Positions 61,815 through 64,000 of a stretch of 64,000 bases of DNA are shown one piece after another. The position numbers and the translations under genes were made by a program. Source of the DNA: Agathobacter rectalis ATCC 33656 (GTDB taxonomy: Bacteria; Bacillota; Clostridia; Lachnospirales; Lachnospiraceae). The stretch lies in the NCBI RefSeq assembly GCF_000020605.1, contig NC_012781.1, positions 1,489,501 through 1,553,500 of the forward strand, in the 5' to 3' direction. The notes under the pieces are model-generated. The model was not told the DNA's origin, ran no database searches, and saw nothing but the letters and a program-made list of their open reading frames with translations. Position 1 is the stretch's first letter. Each line of letters opens with the position of its first letter.

Positions 61815-63512
61815 GTGGAGATCACAAGCATTAATTCAAAGCTCCTTGCAAGGATGTTTCTTGCGGGAGCCAAGAATCTTGATTCAAAAAAGGACTGGAT
61901 AAATGAGCTGAATGTATTCCCGGTACCGGATGGTGATACCGGAACAAATATGACAATGACAATCATGTCTGCGGCCAAGGAGGTCAGCTCGCTTACAGAT
62001 CCTACCATGGCAGAGCTTGCAAAGGCTATTTCATCAGGCTCTTTAAGAGGTGCCAGAGGAAACTCGGGTGTTATCTTATCACAGCTTTTCAGAGGCTTTT
62101 GCAAGGTAATAAAGGAATACGATGAGATAGATGTCACTATTCTTTGCGAGGCGTGCCAGAAGGCAGTTGAGACAGCTTACAAGGCAGTTATGAAGCCAAA
62201 GGAGGGAACTATCCTTACAGTGGCAAAGGGCGCAGCAGAAAAGGCTCTTGAGCTGTCAGACGATACAGAGGATGTTGTCACATTTGTCGAAGAGGTTATT
62301 AAGCAGGCTGAGTATGTGCTCGACCAGACACCGGAGATGCTTCCTGTATTAAAGCAGGCAGGCGTTGTGGATTCGGGCGGACAGGGACTTGTTCAGGTAT
62401 TAAAGGGAGCATATGATGCCCTTATCGGCAAGGAGATTGATTATACAATCGAAGGCGCACCAACAGGAGCAGCTCCTGCAAAGATTACGGCTGAGACAGA
62501 GGCGGAGATTAAGTTTGGTTACTGCACAGAGTTTATTATTGTACTCAATGCGCCAATGTCAGACAATGAGGAGCACGCATACAAGGCATTCCTCGAGTCA
62601 ATCGGTGACTCTATAGTCGTTGTAGCTGACGATGAGATCGTAAAGACTCACGTACATACAAACGACCCTGGACTTGCACTGCAGAAGGCACTTACCTTCG
62701 GCTCACTCAGCAAGATAAAGATCGACAATATGCGTGAGGAGCATCAGGAAAAGCTCATCAAGGATTCACAGAAGCTTGCAGCACAGCAGAAGGCTGAGGA
62801 AGAGGCTTATGAAGCTGCTCAGGCTGATGAAAAGATAAGTAACATGCCTGTAAAGGAAATGGGCTTTGTATCTGTTTCAATCGGAGAAGGCATGAATGAA
62901 GTGTTTAGAGGCCTTGGAGTGGACTATCTCATAGAGGGTGGTCAGACCATGAACCCTAGCACAGAGGATATGCTTAACGCTATCGAGCATGTAAATGCAA
63001 AGACAGTATTTATCCTGCCAAACAACAAGAATATCATCATGGCTGCAAACCAGGCAGTAGACCTTGTTGAGGATAAACAGATTATTGTTATCCCTACAAA
63101 GACTATCCCACAGGGTATCACAGCGCTTGTAAATTATATCCCTGACCACAGCGCCGAGGAGAATAAAGAGCAGATGATAGCTGAGATAGAAAATGTCAAG
63201 ACAGGACAGGTGACATATGCAGTCCGCGATACTGAGATTGACGGAAAAACCATCAAGCAGAACGACTTCATGGGAATCGGAGACAAGAGCATCCTTTCTG
63301 TTGGAACAGACTTAAGGGCTACCACACTTGAGATGGTAGATGCCATGGTAGATGAGGATTCAGCGATTGTCAGCATCTATTTCGGAAGTGATTCTGATGA
63401 GGACTCAGCTAATGAGCTTGCGGCAGCAATCGAAGAGAAATATCCTGATGTAGAGGTTGAGGTCAACGATGGCGGACAGCCAATCTACTATTATGTTATT
63501 TCTGTAGAGTAA
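61815..63512 (+). CDS. fakA: Fatty acid kinase FakA / DAK2 protein (YloV)
   Basis: Kinase that phosphorylates fatty acids held by FakB proteins, feeding phospholipid synthesis. The GTG at 61815 follows AAGGAGGAC, 565 residues. The N-terminal DAK2 domain (1-205) has P-V-P-D-G-D-T-G-T-N-M, the Mg-ATP motif, and S-L-R-G-A-R-G-N-S-G-V-I-L-S-Q. A middle domain and a C-terminal DegV-like domain (about 330-565) follow. No fakB in the window. Confidence 0.95.
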   Translation: MEITSINSKLLARMFLAGAKNLDSKKDWINELNVFPVPDGDTGTNMTMTIMSAAKEVSSLTDPTMAELAKAISSGSLRGARGNSGVILSQLFRGFCKVIKEYDEIDVTILCEACQKAVETAYKAVMKPKEGTILTVAKGAAEKALELSDDTEDVVTFVEEVIKQAEYVLDQTPEMLPVLKQAGVVDSGGQGLVQVLKGAYDALIGKEIDYTIEGAPTGAAPAKITAETEAEIKFGYCTEFIIVLNAPMSDNEEHAYKAFLESIGDSIVVVADDEIVKTHVHTNDPGLALQKALTFGSLSKIKIDNMREEHQEKLIKDSQKLAAQQKAEEEAYEAAQADEKISNMPVKEMGFVSVSIGEGMNEVFRGLGVDYLIEGGQTMNPSTEDMLNAIEHVNAKTVFILPNNKNIIMAANQAVDLVEDKQIIVIPTKTIPQGITALVNYIPDHSAEENKEQMIAEIENVKTGQVTYAVRDTEIDGKTIKQNDFMGIGDKSILSVGTDLRATTLEMVDAMVDEDSAIVSIYFGSDSDEDSANELAAAIEEKYPDVEVEVNDGGQPIYYYVISVE

Positions 63513-63559
63513 AGCCTTTTAAAGAATATAAATGATATTTATTATATTTAGGAGCAAAT

Positions 63560-64000
63560 ATGGATATAGCTTCACCGATTACCGCGGTTAAGGGAATCGG
63601 GGAAAAAACACAAAAAGCATTTGCTAAAATGGGAGTATACACCGTTGGTGATATACTCCTTCATTTTCCCCGGGATTATGTAAAGTTTCCGGAAATAACG
63701 GATATTGATGAACTGAATAATGTAAACGTAAGCAGCACCTATGCCATCTATGCTGTGATTAAAAAGGCACCTGTAGTGAAAAATACAGCGAGAATGCAGA
63801 TTACATTGCAGGATATCGGCTCGCCCGGGCATATGATACAGCTGGTATGGTACCGTATGCCATACCTTAAGGCACAGCTTGTGCAGGGGAGACATCTTAT
63901 ATTTTACGGACATATTAAGCCAAAGGGAGGCCGATATGTCATGGAGCAGCCTGTGGTGTATGAGGTGCAAAAGTACGAGGCTATACGCGATACACTGCAG
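63560..64000 (+). CDS. recG: ATP-dependent DNA helicase RecG, N-terminal part
   Basis: Branched-DNA helicase; only the first 147 codons are in the window and the frame is open to the edge. The start ATG has AGGAGC ahead. V-K-G-I-G-E-K-T near the start and D-I-L-L-H-F-P-R-D-Y are the RecG signature, followed by the OB-fold wedge domain. The helicase motifs lie beyond the right edge. Confidence 0.95.
   Translation, partial: MDIASPITAVKGIGEKTQKAFAKMGVYTVGDILLHFPRDYVKFPEITDIDELNNVNVSSTYAIYAVIKKAPVVKNTARMQITLQDIGSPGHMIQLVWYRMPYLKAQLVQGRHLIFYGHIKPKGGRYVMEQPVVYEVQKYEAIRDTLQ

Noticed and set aside
1..64000. CRISPR arrays, tRNA or rRNA genes, prophage or plasmid origins
   Set aside because: No regularly spaced repeats, tRNA cloverleaf, rRNA sequence, integrase or origin repeats were recognised. 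The only mobile element seen is the group II intron, apart from the possible element at 32119.

Overview
The window looks like a chromosomal segment of an anaerobic, endospore-lineage Clostridium relative, most likely family Lachnospiraceae (Agathobacter/Roseburia/Eubacterium rectale-like). This rests on gene content: an Rnf complex (rnfCDGEAB), a biotin-dependent Na+-pump decarboxylase cluster, spore genes (gpr, spoIIP, gerW/ytfJ), a bacterial GlnRS, a Zn-type ribosomal protein L28, the gene order holA-rpsT-gpr-spoIIP-lepA-hemW, and consensus sigma-A promoters with strong AGGAGG ribosome binding sites. I could run no search, so species-level assignment is only an impression.

Layout. 1-3980: the 5' end of an acyl-CoA dehydratase activase on the minus strand, a rhomboid-like membrane protein behind a structured leader, glnS, and a DUF2225 gene ending in a hairpin terminator. 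3981-5886: a complete group II intron with its reverse transcriptase, inserted at the T-run of that terminator. 5903-11130: arginine biosynthesis, with argG divergent from argC-GNAT-argB-argD and an ARG-box-like palindrome between them. 11188-18423: a run of DNA-uptake genes (comEA-like lipoprotein, comEC) in which a response regulator, a histidine kinase and a GerMN lipoprotein are embedded, ending with holA. 18522-26664: rpsT (minus), then gpr, spoIIP, lepA, hemW, scpA, scpB and a D,D-carboxypeptidase.

26772-32042 is an operon for a biotin-dependent carboxyltransferase/decarboxylase membrane complex. It has two different carboxyltransferases (acyl-CoA type and oxaloacetate/pyruvate type), a lipoprotein-OadG fusion, a biotin carrier and the Na+-translocating beta subunit. 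It is followed by a roughly 290-bp imperfect inverted repeat (32119-32406) that encodes no protein I can see. 32540-39444: an RpiR regulator, a BaiN-like flavoprotein, the cmk-ispH-rpsA operon, a lone cheR and a YprB-type exonuclease on the minus strand. 39611-45760: rnfCDGEAB, then apbE (minus), whose product would flavinylate RnfD and RnfG.

46019-64000: proline biosynthesis (proB, proA) with DUF896 and 5-formyl-THF cyclo-ligase genes between, miaB, a NusG-II protein, a Gx transporter, ruvA-ruvB, zapA, a U32 peptidase, a rodA/ftsW and PBP pair with a 137-bp overlap, a NUDIX gene, ytfI/ytfJ-like genes, rpmB (minus), asp23, fakA and the start of recG. Two genes here, ruvB and the DUF2953 gene, are broken by single-base shifts at homopolymers. 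They may be sequencing errors or real lesions.

Functionally, the Rnf complex and the biotin decarboxylase cluster point to an energy metabolism in which reduced ferredoxin and a decarboxylation both drive ion export. The rest is mostly housekeeping and anabolic genes. The least ordinary items are the two-carboxyltransferase Na+-pump operon, the long inverted repeat, the two-component system inside the competence operon, the intron placed in a shared terminator, and several leader hairpins that appear to control ribosome binding.
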